The notes under the pieces are model-generated. The model did not search any database, was not told the DNA's origin, and worked only from the letters and a program-made list of their open reading frames with translations. Below, one piece after another: positions 1 to 9,700 of a stretch of 42,498 nt of DNA. A program made the position numbers and the translations under genes. The number at the start of each line of letters is the position of its first letter. Positions within the stretch are counted from its first letter, which is position 1. The DNA is taken from positions 1-42,498 of the forward strand of contig JBDSEA010000230.1 in the NCBI GenBank assembly GCA_039920305.1. Direction: 5' to 3'. Source of the DNA: DASRAJ01 sp039920305 (GTDB taxonomy: Bacteria > Bacteroidota > Bacteroidia > Chitinophagales > UBA10324).

Positions 1-323
1 TCATAAGCAGGTATTTTCTACATGATCTTTCAAATTTACTGTATTTAGTTGTAATTAAATAGGGTTACGTGAAAATATATATTAAGTTACATAATTATTG
101 AATTCAGGGGCAGAAAATTCATTTCAGTGTAACTTTCACAGGTAAGCAGCTGTTAAAAAAAAATTCCTTAATTGCTGAATACTTCGGCATTCTCATAAAG
201 CACTGATTCAAATTCCCGGCGAGTGATCACAATACAGAAACTGATGTCATCACGGGATTACGATTCCACGCATGCAATGTGAAAAAAATTTGAACAAATT
301 CAATTATGGAAATAGAAACGATG
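1..323. other. gene-free leading stretch
   Basis: AT-rich sequence with no convincing reading frame on either strand. It probably holds the 3' flank of a gene outside the window and the upstream region of the first T9SS gene. I see no strong hairpin or repeat. Confidence 0.5.
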
Positions 324-331
324 TACTTTCG
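324..331 (+). promoter_or_regulatory. candidate -7 element TACTTTCG
   Basis: TACTTTCG fits the Bacteroidota -7 pattern TAnnTTTG with one mismatch and lies 41 bases before the ATG at 373. No good TTG -33 element is seen at the expected distance, so this is a weak call. Confidence 0.35.
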
Positions 332-372
332 AAACCGTAAAACTTTTTCTAACATAAAAAAACCAAAACAAA

Positions 373-1140
373 ATGAAAAGAAACTTCTACAGAAATTTAT
401 TAACCATTGCCGTGCTGTTCATCATTACTACAGCTCAGGCACAGGTTACTGTCGACTACCAGGTTGACATTAATACATGGCTGGCAGGGGGCGGAACACT
501 TGCAGTAGGCGGAATGCGTGTTGGCGGTACCTTCGATGACCGCGGCGCTACACTTACCAACGGCGATACTATTCCTAACTGGACACCCAGTTCTGACAGA
601 TGTGCAATGATGGATATCGGAGGTAATGTGTGGAGCATCATTATCGAATATCCCGATTCCTCTATTGGAAAACAACAGGATTGGAAATTTGTAAACGGAG
701 ACTGGGGTGGTGATGAAGGTCAGTCGGGTATAACACAACTCGACTCTACCTGTGGTATTGGGAATGGTTACGGAGGATTTAACCGGTTCATCATTGTTCC
801 TTCTGAGAATTCTGTTTACCATGGAAATTTTGATGAGTGCGGTACTCTAACACCTACTGGCATATCAACCGTTCAAACCGGCGGTGCATCTCTGGATGTT
901 TATCCTAATCCGGCAAATGAATTTACCCAGGTTACTTACAAGCTTACATCGAATGATAACGTAGTGGTTACCCTGCGCGGCTTTACCGGAGAAATATTAG
1001 AAACTCTTGTGAATAAACCTCAGGTTCCGGGCGCCTACTCATTCAATCTTAATACCGGTGATCTTGCCAGTGGAATGTATTTCGTGCAAATCAATGCAGG
1101 TGGTGTGACTTTCGATAAGCGTTTTGTTGTAAACCGCTAA
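373..1140 (+). CDS. secreted T9SS cargo protein, possible glucan-binding
   Basis: A 255-residue protein with a signal peptide (residues 1-24, ending TTAQAQ) and a C-terminal T9SS type A sorting domain from about residue 174 (LDVYPNPANEF ... GMYFVQI ... KRFVVNR). It should cross the outer membrane by type IX secretion and stay on the surface or be released. The middle (about 25-160) is rich in Gly, Trp and Asp and includes DWKFVNGDWGGDE. A similar stretch, DWKHVNMTWGSGDV, occurs in the N-terminal domain of the amylase-like protein encoded next. From that likeness I infer a carbohydrate-binding-type beta domain; I do not recognise a named family. The gene is monocistronic, with its own terminator just downstream. 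Confidence 0.85.
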   Translation: MKRNFYRNLLTIAVLFIITTAQAQVTVDYQVDINTWLAGGGTLAVGGMRVGGTFDDRGATLTNGDTIPNWTPSSDRCAMMDIGGNVWSIIIEYPDSSIGKQQDWKFVNGDWGGDEGQSGITQLDSTCGIGNGYGGFNRFIIVPSENSVYHGNFDECGTLTPTGISTVQTGGASLDVYPNPANEFTQVTYKLTSNDNVVVTLRGFTGEILETLVNKPQVPGAYSFNLNTGDLASGMYFVQINAGGVTFDKRFVVNR

Positions 1141-1154
1141 TCAGATTTTATTTG

Positions 1155-1198
1155 AAAAAAATAAAGGCCCCGCTTAACCGGCGGGGTCTTTTTTTATC
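1155..1198 (+). terminator. Rho-independent terminator
   Basis: The stem GGCCCCGC (1166-1173) pairs with GCGGGGTC (1181-1188) across a 7-base loop, with one G-U pair, and is followed by seven T. An A-rich stretch precedes it. It ends the transcript of the first T9SS gene and separates it from the amylase gene. Confidence 0.9.
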
Positions 1199-1255
1199 TT
1201 ATTTATTTTAGCATTTTAAATTTTTCATTCCTGATATAATCATCCCACGGCTACC

Positions 1256-4072
1256 ATGAAAAAATTCTTCATCACCAGCATTACATTCATCATTGTCTTC
1301 ATTACGGGCAGCTTCGCACAGGTAGTGTGGACCAATCCCATTTTTCCTGTAGCCACAGGCAGTGTCACTATTTATTTTGATGCAACGCAGGGTAATGCCG
1401 GCCTGACAAATTACACCGGTGATGTATACATTTTTACCGGCGTGATTACCAACCTGAGCTCCGGGCCGGGTGACTGGAAGCATGTAAACATGACATGGGG
1501 CAGCGGTGATGTCACATATAAAATGACCTCTCTTGGCAATCATATTTATTCATATTACATCGCTGATATCAACAGCTTTTACGGAGTTTCCGGAACTGAA
1601 GTTATTGAACAGCTTGCACTTTTGTTTACCAATAATGATGGGAGCATTGCAGGAAGAGGAACAGGCAACACCGATATTTTCTATGATGTGTGGGATGGTG
1701 TTTCCCTGCAAATAAAAATTTTGAGCCCGGATATTTCACCCTATTTCGTGAACCTGAATGATGTGGTAAATTTCATTACTGTTACTTCCCTGAATTCAAC
1801 AATTACCCTGTACCAGAATAATAATTATGTTACACAATATTCAAACACGGATTCGGTCAATTATAATTTTATGGCCTCAGCCTACGGAACAACCCTCATT
1901 GAAGTTATTGCTGATGATGGAAATTCCCAGGTGTCAGACTCATTTTCCTATATCGTTAATCATCCGGTAACCATTGCCCCGCTGCCGGCAGGGACTGATG
2001 TTGGAATCAATTACATCAATGATTCCACTGTTACGCTCGTACTTGTTGCTCCGAACAAGCAGAATGTGTATGCAATTGGTGATTTCAGCAACTGGCTGGT
2101 AAATGACTCGAACTATATGAATCTTACTCCGGATGGAAATGACTGGTGGGTGACGCTGACTCATCTTACACCGCAGCAGGAATACCGCTATCAGTATCTG
2201 GTGGATGGGAATATTTACATCGCTGATCCATACACTGACAAAATACTTGATCCCGGAAATGATCCATACATTTCTTCTTCTACTTATCCGGATTTAATTG
2301 CCTATCCTGACGGTCAGGCTACCGGCAATGTCTCAATCTTTCAAACCGCCCAGCCTGATTATATGTGGCAGGATACAGGTTATGTGAAACCGGCACAAAC
2401 AAATCTGATTATTTATGAGCTTCTGATACGTGATTTTATCGGAGCTCATGATTACAAGACTCTGATGGATACACTTAGCTATTTAAAAACGCTCGGAGTG
2501 AATGCAATCGAGCTCATGCCAGTCACAGAGTTCAGCGGAAACAGCAGCTGGGGTTATAATCCTATTTTCTGTTTCGCTCCTGATAAATACTACGGTCCTA
2601 AAAACGATCTGAAAACATTTATTGATCTATGTCATCAAAATAGCATGGCGGTGATTCAGGATATTGTTTTGAACCAGGCAGATGATGCATCACCAATGTG
2701 CCAGTTGTACTGGGATGCTGCAAACTCCCAGCCTGCTGCTGATAATCCATGGTTGAACCAGTCAGCCCCGCATCCTTTCAGCGTATTCAATGATTTCAAT
2801 CATGAGAGCAGCTATACTCAAAAGTATGTGGATGATGTGTTAAAATACTGGGTAACGGAATACCATATGGATGGATACAGATTTGATCTTTCCAAAGGCT
2901 TTACACAATTCTATTCTGGAGGTAACGTGGATCTGTGGAGCCAGTATGATCAGTCACGCATTAATAACCTCGAGCGCATAGCTGATCAGATATGGAATGT
3001 TGATCCCACTACCTATCTCATTCTCGAGCACTTCGCATATGATAATGAGGAGCAGGTACTTTCTTCTTATTCTAATGGCTTCATGCTTTGGGATAACGTT
3101 GCATATTCCTATGAGCAGAGCGCCATGGGTTATTCCGATGGCTCTGATATTTCACGAATCTCACATATTGCTCATGGCTTCACACAACCGCATGCCGTTG
3201 GCTACATGGAAAGTCATGATGAAGAGCGCATGATGTATAAAGAAGTGACTTATGGCAATTCGAATGGAAGCTATAGTGTAAAACCGCTTGATTCAGCACT
3301 CAGCAGGATGAAGCAGGCTGCCTGTTTTTTCTTTCCCGTCCCGGGACCTAAAATGATTTATGAATTTGAAGAACTGGGCTATGATTATTCTATTTCCTAT
3401 GGCGGCGGAAATACCGATCCCAAGCCCATCCGCTGGGATTACCTGCAGTATAATCCGCGTTTATTGCTTTATAAGTTTTTTTCTGCGCTCATCGCTTTGA
3501 AAAAGCAGTATTCTGTATTTCAAACAGGAACAATCTACACAGATGCCGGGAACCTGTATAAAAGCATAAGGCTGACGGATGCAACCATGCAGGCAACCAT
3601 ACTTGGTAACTTCGACATTGTTACGGCCGATGTAATTCCCTACTTCCTCAATACCGGAAAATGGTATGAATTCATCACCGGTGATTCAATTACCGTGAGC
3701 GATCTGTATGCACCAATCAATATGAAGCCTGGTGAGTACCGGCTTTACACAAGTCTAAAACTACAGCAGCCTGATCTCGGTAATGTCGGAATAGATGACC
3801 CGGGAATATTAGCCGGGATGCAGTTGCAATGTTTCCCCAATCCTGTGAATGAGATTGCTACGCTTGACTTTTATGTTCCAGAATCAGGTGATGTGAGGCT
3901 GGAGCTGTTCGATTTAAGTGGCAAGAAATTAAAAACCATTGCCAGCAAATCATTTATCCCGGGTTGGTACACGGTAAATGTTTTTGTGAACGATCTTCAG
4001 AATGGAATCTATACCTGCAAACTTTCCTGCGATGGAATGCAGAAAGTTTTAAAGGTAGAGGTACAAAGATGA
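1256..4072 (+). CDS. GH13 alpha-amylase family enzyme with T9SS sorting domain
   Basis: A 938-residue secreted glycoside hydrolase expected to cleave alpha-glucan such as starch or glycogen outside the cell. Order of parts: signal peptide (about 1-21, ending GSFAQ); an N-terminal beta domain (about 22-160, with GDVYIFTGVIT and DWKHVNMTWG); an Ig-like linker; a CBM48/E-set-like domain (about 255-340, AIGDFSNW); the GH13 barrel (about 385-780); and a T9SS CTD (about 865-938, CFPNPVNEIA ... IYTCKLSCDG). Catalytic residues fit GH13: nucleophile Asp544 in GYRFDLSKG, acid Glu591 in LILEHF, and His654-Asp655 in MESHDEER. Region I reads DIVLNQ, so the usual His is Gln474. The domain order is like that of other Bacteroidota secreted amylases. 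The start is chosen because it begins a clean signal peptide. Exact substrate is unknown. Confidence 0.93.
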   Translation: MKKFFITSITFIIVFITGSFAQVVWTNPIFPVATGSVTIYFDATQGNAGLTNYTGDVYIFTGVITNLSSGPGDWKHVNMTWGSGDVTYKMTSLGNHIYSYYIADINSFYGVSGTEVIEQLALLFTNNDGSIAGRGTGNTDIFYDVWDGVSLQIKILSPDISPYFVNLNDVVNFITVTSLNSTITLYQNNNYVTQYSNTDSVNYNFMASAYGTTLIEVIADDGNSQVSDSFSYIVNHPVTIAPLPAGTDVGINYINDSTVTLVLVAPNKQNVYAIGDFSNWLVNDSNYMNLTPDGNDWWVTLTHLTPQQEYRYQYLVDGNIYIADPYTDKILDPGNDPYISSSTYPDLIAYPDGQATGNVSIFQTAQPDYMWQDTGYVKPAQTNLIIYELLIRDFIGAHDYKTLMDTLSYLKTLGVNAIELMPVTEFSGNSSWGYNPIFCFAPDKYYGPKNDLKTFIDLCHQNSMAVIQDIVLNQADDASPMCQLYWDAANSQPAADNPWLNQSAPHPFSVFNDFNHESSYTQKYVDDVLKYWVTEYHMDGYRFDLSKGFTQFYSGGNVDLWSQYDQSRINNLERIADQIWNVDPTTYLILEHFAYDNEEQVLSSYSNGFMLWDNVAYSYEQSAMGYSDGSDISRISHIAHGFTQPHAVGYMESHDEERMMYKEVTYGNSNGSYSVKPLDSALSRMKQAACFFFPVPGPKMIYEFEELGYDYSISYGGGNTDPKPIRWDYLQYNPRLLLYKFFSALIALKKQYSVFQTGTIYTDAGNLYKSIRLTDATMQATILGNFDIVTADVIPYFLNTGKWYEFITGDSITVSDLYAPINMKPGEYRLYTSLKLQQPDLGNVGIDDPGILAGMQLQCFPNPVNEIATLDFYVPESGDVRLELFDLSGKKLKTIASKSFIPGWYTVNVFVNDLQNGIYTCKLSCDGMQKVLKVEVQR

Positions 4073-4383
4073 CTTTCAATCCCGGTTCATTCTTCAAAAT
4101 CCTGAATTAACGTAACATTTGCAGGTAAAGCAAATAACAATGCTTTTTTTTCATATCTGCTAATTCGCGATTCATTTCTAAAGAGATCTGATTTACTCAC
4201 TGAAATACCTATGTGTCTCTGAATCAGGATCATCAGGCTGGCGTAAGGAAAAATTCAACAGCTTGTTAAATTTTTATTCTGCCGGAGTCAAAATTTTGAT
4301 CCAATGTGTGCATCACGCCTGATTCTGCAGAAATTTATATTACTCCTGTCAACAGTCATCTATCACACCACACTCATCACTTC
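4073..4383. other. gene-free stretch between amylase and pdhB
   Basis: No supported gene. A short inverted repeat ATTTGC (4117-4122) / GCAAAT (4130-4135) is followed nine bases later by an eight-T run (4144-4151) and may be a weak terminator for the amylase gene. Nothing else stands out. Confidence 0.4.
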
Positions 4384-4412
4384 TTGTTCATTCACATTCA
4401 ATATTATCTTTA
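4384..4412 (+). promoter_or_regulatory. candidate pdhB promoter (TTG, 18 bases, TATCTTTA)
   Basis: TTG at 4384-4386 and TATCTTTA at 4405-4412 have near-consensus Bacteroidota spacing. This would place the transcript start about 13 bases before the ATG at 4432 and so supports that start over the upstream ATG at 4306. Confidence 0.45.
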
Positions 4413-4431
4413 CCGCTATTTAAAACATCCA

Positions 4432-5418
4432 ATGGAGCTCCGAAAAATCCCTTTCCGCCAGGCACTGCGAGAAGCCATGCAGGAAGAAATGCGCCGTGAT
4501 GAATCCATTTTTCTCATGGGTGAAGAGGTTGCCGAATACAATGGTGCCTACAAAGTGAGCCAGGGGATGATGGATGAATTCGGCGAGCGAAGAGTCATTG
4601 ATACACCCATCAGCGAGCTTGGATTTGCAGGAATAGGAGTGGGGGCAGCGATGAATGGACTGCGACCGATCATTGAATTCATGACCTGGAATTTTGCAGT
4701 ACTTGCTTTCGATCAGATCGTAAATTCTGCCTCAAAGATGCTCAGCATGAGCGGAGGACAAATCAACATGCCCATCGTTTTCCGCGGACCCTCTGGTGCA
4801 GCCGGTCAGCTTGGCGGACAGCACTCACAAAGCTTCGAAAGCTGGATGGCAAATCTTCCTGGAGTTAAAGTCATCTCAGTTTCCAATCCATACGATGCAA
4901 AAGGATTACTCAAAAGCGCTATCCGGGATAATGATCCGGTTTGTTTTTTCGAGAGCGAGGTGATGTATGGTGATGTAGGTGAAGTTCCTGAAGAGCATTA
5001 CCTCATTCCAATAGGTAAAGCAAGCATCGTTCGCGAAGGAACAGATGTAACCATTGTTTCTTTCAATAAGATGATGAAGATTGCCAATGCAGCTGCTGAA
5101 GAACTCGCGAAAGAAAATATCAGCGCTGAGGTAATTGACCTGCGTACCATCCGGCCACTCGATTTTCCTGCGCTGGTTGAATCAATCATGAAAACAAACC
5201 GAATGGTGGTACTTGAAGAAGCCTGGCCATTCGGCTCAGTAGCATCTGAAATAACTTTTCAAATTCAGAAGCATGCATTCGATTACCTCGATGCACCTGT
5301 GCGGCGCGTAACCACCACGGATACCTCCATTGCTTATTCTCCAACACTGGTTAGTGCGTTCATGCCCAATACTGCAAAAGTGATTAAGGCGGTGAAGGAT
5401 GTGATGTACCTCAATTGA
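4432..5418 (+). CDS. pdhB: pyruvate dehydrogenase E1 component, beta subunit
   Basis: A 328-residue protein, the usual length for the E1 beta subunit of pyruvate (or a related 2-oxoacid) dehydrogenase. With E1 alpha it decarboxylates pyruvate using thiamine diphosphate and passes the acetyl group to E2. Family landmarks are the start MELRKIPFRQALREAMQEEM, GEEVAEYNGAYKVSQG, DTPISELGFAGIGVGAA and the loop GQLGGQHSQSFESW. The C-terminal transketolase-type domain holds VTIVSFNKMM and IDLRTIRPLD. An upstream in-frame ATG at 4306 would add 42 His/Tyr-rich residues not expected in the family; the start at 4432 aligns with the usual N-terminus. No E1 alpha or E2 gene is adjacent, so the complex is encoded at several loci. 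Confidence 0.93.
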   Translation: MELRKIPFRQALREAMQEEMRRDESIFLMGEEVAEYNGAYKVSQGMMDEFGERRVIDTPISELGFAGIGVGAAMNGLRPIIEFMTWNFAVLAFDQIVNSASKMLSMSGGQINMPIVFRGPSGAAGQLGGQHSQSFESWMANLPGVKVISVSNPYDAKGLLKSAIRDNDPVCFFESEVMYGDVGEVPEEHYLIPIGKASIVREGTDVTIVSFNKMMKIANAAAEELAKENISAEVIDLRTIRPLDFPALVESIMKTNRMVVLEEAWPFGSVASEITFQIQKHAFDYLDAPVRRVTTTDTSIAYSPTLVSAFMPNTAKVIKAVKDVMYLN

Positions 5419-5422
5419 TAGC

Positions 5423-5451
5423 AACAGTTTTATCATTTGCTGGAAACTGTT
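5423..5451. other. 8-bp inverted repeat between convergent genes
   Basis: AACAGTTT (5423-5430) and AAACTGTT (5444-5451) are perfect inverted copies, lying between the 3' ends of pdhB and the small minus-strand gene. It may act as a weak bidirectional terminator, but it is AT-rich and has no clear T-tract. Confidence 0.35.
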
Positions 5452-5648
5452 TAAAGATTATTATTTCCTGACCGGAGAAGAATAATCAAACACACCAGCG
5501 CAACACCCACTCCGATTCCGCAGGTGATCAGCGTAACCACGTGAATTGCACGCACACCTTCACTTTCGGTGATACGGGTATAATTTCCCAGGCTGAGTAT
5601 TGCGACTACAAGCCCGATGGCAAGACCGCGAGAAGGGGTTTTTTTCAT
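5451..5648 (-). CDS. small membrane protein, unknown function
   Basis: A 65-residue protein beginning MKKTPSRG, with two hydrophobic segments: about residues 9-22 (LAIGLVVAILSLGN) and about 38-58 (VVTLITCGIGVGVALVCLIIL). A short polar loop lies between and the tail is SGNNNL. The basic N-terminus before the first helix favours an inner-membrane protein. It converges on pdhB and is the first of several minus-strand genes in this stretch. I do not recognise a family. The coherent two-helix design makes it more likely real than a chance frame. Confidence 0.55.
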   Translation of the reverse strand: MKKTPSRGLAIGLVVAILSLGNYTRITESEGVRAIHVVTLITCGIGVGVALVCLIILLRSGNNNL

Positions 5649-5716
5649 AGCCTTTTCAATATAAATTCTGGGGTGATTTTATTATCCTTAAAATCAGGGT
5701 GACCATTTTTCAATCC

Positions 5717-6100
5717 TTAATTCAGAGAATGCAGTGCAACACTATTACCTTCGGTATCAAGGAAGAATGCCATGAATCCCATCGAGTCACCCAGGCTTGT
5801 TTTGGGCATGGTGATTTTCCCTCCGGCAGCTTCAACTCTGCTCAGGGCATCGGCGAGATCGGGGTCACCATTAAAATAAATCTTCGCTCCATCCGTGCTT
5901 GGCTTATGCATTTTACTTTGCACAATAGCGCCTGAAACCTTTCCGCTTTCCCTTTCAGAAGGGAACATGGCCATTTCCATCCCTATCATTTGAATTACTT
6001 CAAGCTTAATATTAAAAACAGCTTCGTAGAACCTTCGGGCCCGCATGATGTTTTCAACAGAAATTTCAAACCAGTTAATGATGTTTGCTTTAGCATCCAT
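5717..6100 (-). CDS. VOC superfamily (glyoxalase/bleomycin-resistance-like) protein
   Basis: A 127-residue protein with the paired beta-alpha-beta-beta-beta layout of the vicinal oxygen chelate fold. The opening NIINWFEISVENIMRARRFY matches the usual first strand and helix (ARRFYEAVF), and the end FMAFFLDTEGNSVALHS matches the typical closing motif D-x-E-G-N. Family members include small enzymes and ligand-binding proteins. The substrate cannot be read from sequence, and the metal ligands are not obvious. It lies 191 bases downstream of a second VOC gene on the same strand; the two are too different to be a recent duplication. Confidence 0.85.
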   Translation of the reverse strand: MDAKANIINWFEISVENIMRARRFYEAVFNIKLEVIQMIGMEMAMFPSERESGKVSGAIVQSKMHKPSTDGAKIYFNGDPDLADALSRVEAAGGKITMPKTSLGDSMGFMAFFLDTEGNSVALHSLN

Positions 6101-6291
6101 GAGTTTTTTATATTTTTCGAAATGTAAGGAGTTGTTTTAATTCAAAGGACAAATACTATCAAAAATTATTTTTCAAACCTGATTCGTATCACATGAAATG
6201 AAATATTTTCGTTCAGGCGTCAATATATCCTGAGAGTGTCGGAGCATTAGTTTAGATTTAGGGGTTAATGAAACTTTTTTAAGGAGCAGTA

Positions 6292-6636
6292 TTATATTTT
6301 CATTTCCCCGTAGTAAACAGGTGTGCCGTCAGGATCAGTGAAGTTTGCAGTACGGATTGCCGTGGCTTCATTCACCTTGAAGTCAATTCCTTTTTCCTCC
6401 AGCATTTCAATGTAAGAATCAAGCTTATCTACAATAAATCCCACAGACATGTTGGTATCCTGTTTTTGAAATTGAGTGCTTGATGGATGAAGACCGAATT
6501 TGATGCCCGGGGCTGCAATTACAGCGTAACGATCTTCCCATCTCTTTTCCAGTTCAAATCCTAACTGATTGATATAGAAATCAATTGACCGGTTGATGTC
6601 TGTAACCATTATAGTCAGGTGAGTGTCTTTTATCAT
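6292..6636 (-). CDS. VOC superfamily protein
   Basis: A 114-residue single-domain protein of the vicinal oxygen chelate fold. It starts DTHLTIMVTDINRSIDFY, with a His at residue 6 in the usual first metal-ligand position, has IKFGLHPS in the middle and ends DPDGTPVYYGEMKI, whose Glu could be the last ligand. The DPDG turn before the last strand is a family hallmark. Its function may be a small-molecule lyase, isomerase or dioxygenase, or simple binding. It lies between secDF and the other VOC gene, all on the minus strand. Confidence 0.85.
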   Translation of the reverse strand: MIKDTHLTIMVTDINRSIDFYINQLGFELEKRWEDRYAVIAAPGIKFGLHPSSTQFQKQDTNMSVGFIVDKLDSYIEMLEEKGIDFKVNEATAIRTANFTDPDGTPVYYGEMKI

Positions 6637-6708
6637 TTAATTAAATATTCAGGTTATATCATGTCTGGTGTACTTTGACAAGTTTGATCAATTTATCAAA
6701 CAACCAAC

Positions 6709-9700
6709 TCATTTTACAGTAACAGTCTTTTTTACCGGGCCTGCATCTTTGACCTTTTGCTTTGTAGCTTGGGCAAGGTCAATTACGATCGGGGTTGCAA
6801 CAAAGATTGAGGAATAGGTTCCGAACAATACGCCGAGCAACAGTGCAAAGGAAAATCCGCGGATTACATCTCCGCCAAAAATGAACAGTATCAGAAGGAC
6901 CAGCAACACGGTAGAGGAGGTAATCACTGTCCGGTTCAATGTTTTATTAATGGCATCGTTTACCGTATGTTTCATATCACCCATAGGATGCTCACGCAGG
7001 AACTCACGTATCCTGTCAAATACTATTACCGTATCCGCTACAGAATATCCCATCACAGTGAGTGCGGCAGCCACAAAGGTTTCATCTACTTCAAGGGTGA
7101 AGGGAACGATACCATGAAGAAGTGCGTATGCACCCATTACCATCAGAACATCATGTGTGAGAGAAATGATGGCACCGAGGGCAAATTGCCAGCGGCGAAA
7201 ACGCAGAAGAATGTAAAGGAAAATTCCGATTAGCGAAAAAATTATGGCTTTATAAGCACTATTCAGAATATCAGCAGAAATACTTGGCCCTACCACCTGC
7301 GAGCTCAGCTGGTATTTAGAAGTAAAGGTGTTATAGTCAACATTTGCAGGCAGGAATTTTTGCAATCCCTTATAAAGCATATTATTTACTGTACTATCCA
7401 TCAGTGAGGTGGACTCTTCAATTTTATAGCCTGTAGTAATTTTCATCTTATCATTCGAGCCATAGGTTTTCACTTCCGGAGCAATTCCAAAGTATTTGCC
7501 GAGTTCTTCCCTGATTTCCACAGTCGTAACTTTCTGGGGGAATTGCACCACGTATGATCTGCCTCCGCTGAAATCCACTCCATAATCAAAACCTCTTGTG
7601 ATGATGGCTATAATGCTAATGACCGCAAGCGTGGCCGAAAAAATATAAGCGTATTTCCTCTTATTAACGAATTGAATATTAAGATTTGATAAGTCGAAGC
7701 TGCTCAATCTTGTTGTGAACTTGATATCCTTACCACGCTTCATCCACCAGTCGAAAATTACATGTGCCATAAACACTGCAGTGAAAAGGGTAAGTACCAC
7801 ACCAATGTTCAGGGTAGTAGCGTAGCCAAGTACGGGTCCAAGGCCGAAGTAAGCGAGAATAATACCCGTAATAAGGGTAGTAAGGTGCGTATCAAATACT
7901 GCCGAATAAGATTTTATATGTCCATCATGCACTGCCCGTATCAGTCCCTTTCCCGCCCGTAATTCTTCTTTTATCCGTTCATGAATCAGCACATTCGCAT
8001 CAACGGCCATACCCATGGTAAGCACAATTCCGGCGATGCCTGATAAAGTGAGAGTAGCACCCAATGATGCAAGAACTCCGATAATGAAAAACAAGTTAAA
8101 AAGCAGGGCAATGTCAGCAATTACGCCTGACACATTATAATACAACAGCATAAATGCTATTACTGCGATAAATGCAATTACGATAGACCGGATTCCAGCC
8201 CTGATGGATTCCTGTCCAAGTGATGGACCTACTACATTCTCTGCAATAATTTTGGCGGGAGCAGGAAGCTTGCCGGCCTGCAAAATGTTTGCAAGATCTT
8301 TCGCCTCTTCCACAGTAAATGAACCCGTAATTGAAGACCTGCCTCCGGAGATTTCAGATTCCACCGTTGGAGCGGAGTAAACATAATTGTCGAGTACAAT
8401 GGCTATGTTTCCATTGTGTGCTTTCCCATCAGGATATTTACCATACAAGCCAATTTGTTTTGCTGTAAGATTCTTCCAGATTTTTGCACCCTCATTATTC
8501 ATTGTCATTGATACTTCCTGCTTGCCATTTGGATCAACATCCTGCCGCGATGCAATTACTTTATCACCCTCGAGCGGTGCCCGATCGGTCCCAACCTGTC
8601 TTTTTATTGCATACAACTGATATACATTCTGTTTCTCATCAAATGCCTTCGAGCCCCATAGGAACTTCACATCGCGGGGGAATCCCGACCTTACAAAGTC
8701 CATTGATAGGTAACGGTTAATTTTTGCGGTATCACTACCCTTTACCCATCCCACTACTGGACCCGGTGCAGGCTTCTGGGTATTATCATTGTCAACAAAA
8801 TAGGGTACCTGCAGGATGCTTCTTAAAGGATTGTCTCTTAAATCATCCGATTCGGAAGAAGAAGCTTTAGCTGCAGAATCAAGTTCCAAACCGGTGCTGT
8901 CATGATCACCTGATGCATTCATTAATGAAGTACTGTCATTGCCAAGCAGTGGATTAGATTCCGGTGCCGGCGTTTCCAATGGATTTCCCGGAGTCGTTTG
9001 CGACGTATCATTTACCGAAAGACGATTTTTCAGAGATGTATTCGCATTCATGATATAGGTGTAAAACATCTGGTTATCGTAGGTTTCCCAGAATTCCAAT
9101 ACAGCCGATGCCTGTAATAATTTGCGAACTCTTTTAGGATTATCAACCCCTGGAAGCTCTACTACGATTCGCCCGGCATTGGGCTGCGATGTGATGTTGG
9201 GCTGCGTTACGCCGAACTTATCAATACGGGAGCGAAGAATATTGAAGGTGCGGTCAAAGGCTCCCGTGGCCTCAGTGCGAATGAAACGGGTTACATCTTC
9301 ATTGGTGGACGTCAGCTTGATGCGATCCTGATTATTTCTTGTCGCGAAAATGCGTGCGAGCTTATCGCTGGGTGAGGTTTCAATCCATGACTGCTCAAAA
9401 AGTGTAGCGAAGTCAGCCTGGGGCTGTGCTATCTGTTTCTTCTTTGCAAGATCAAGTGCTTTGATAAAGGCAGGATCAGAGCTGTTATCGGCAAGTGCCT
9501 TCACCAGATCATCCATCCCTACCTGAAGAACAACGTTCATCCCTCCCTGGAGATCGAGACCAAGGTTTAGCTGCTGATCCTTGCAATCCTGGTACGTAAA
9601 ATTCGCGATGCCGATATTGAACACTTCCTCATTTGAAACAGAATCCAGATAATGCTGACGTGCCATTCGTATAGCAGTGATAACTGTATCAGGAAGATCC

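Noticed and set aside
400..822. 140-residue minus-strand frame antisense to the first T9SS gene
   Set aside because: Antisense to a well-supported gene; Cys/Thr-rich composition is typical of shadow frames.
4306..4431. N-terminal extension of pdhB from the ATG at 4306
   Set aside because: It codes for a His/Tyr-rich piece absent from the family, and a promoter-like site lies downstream of it.
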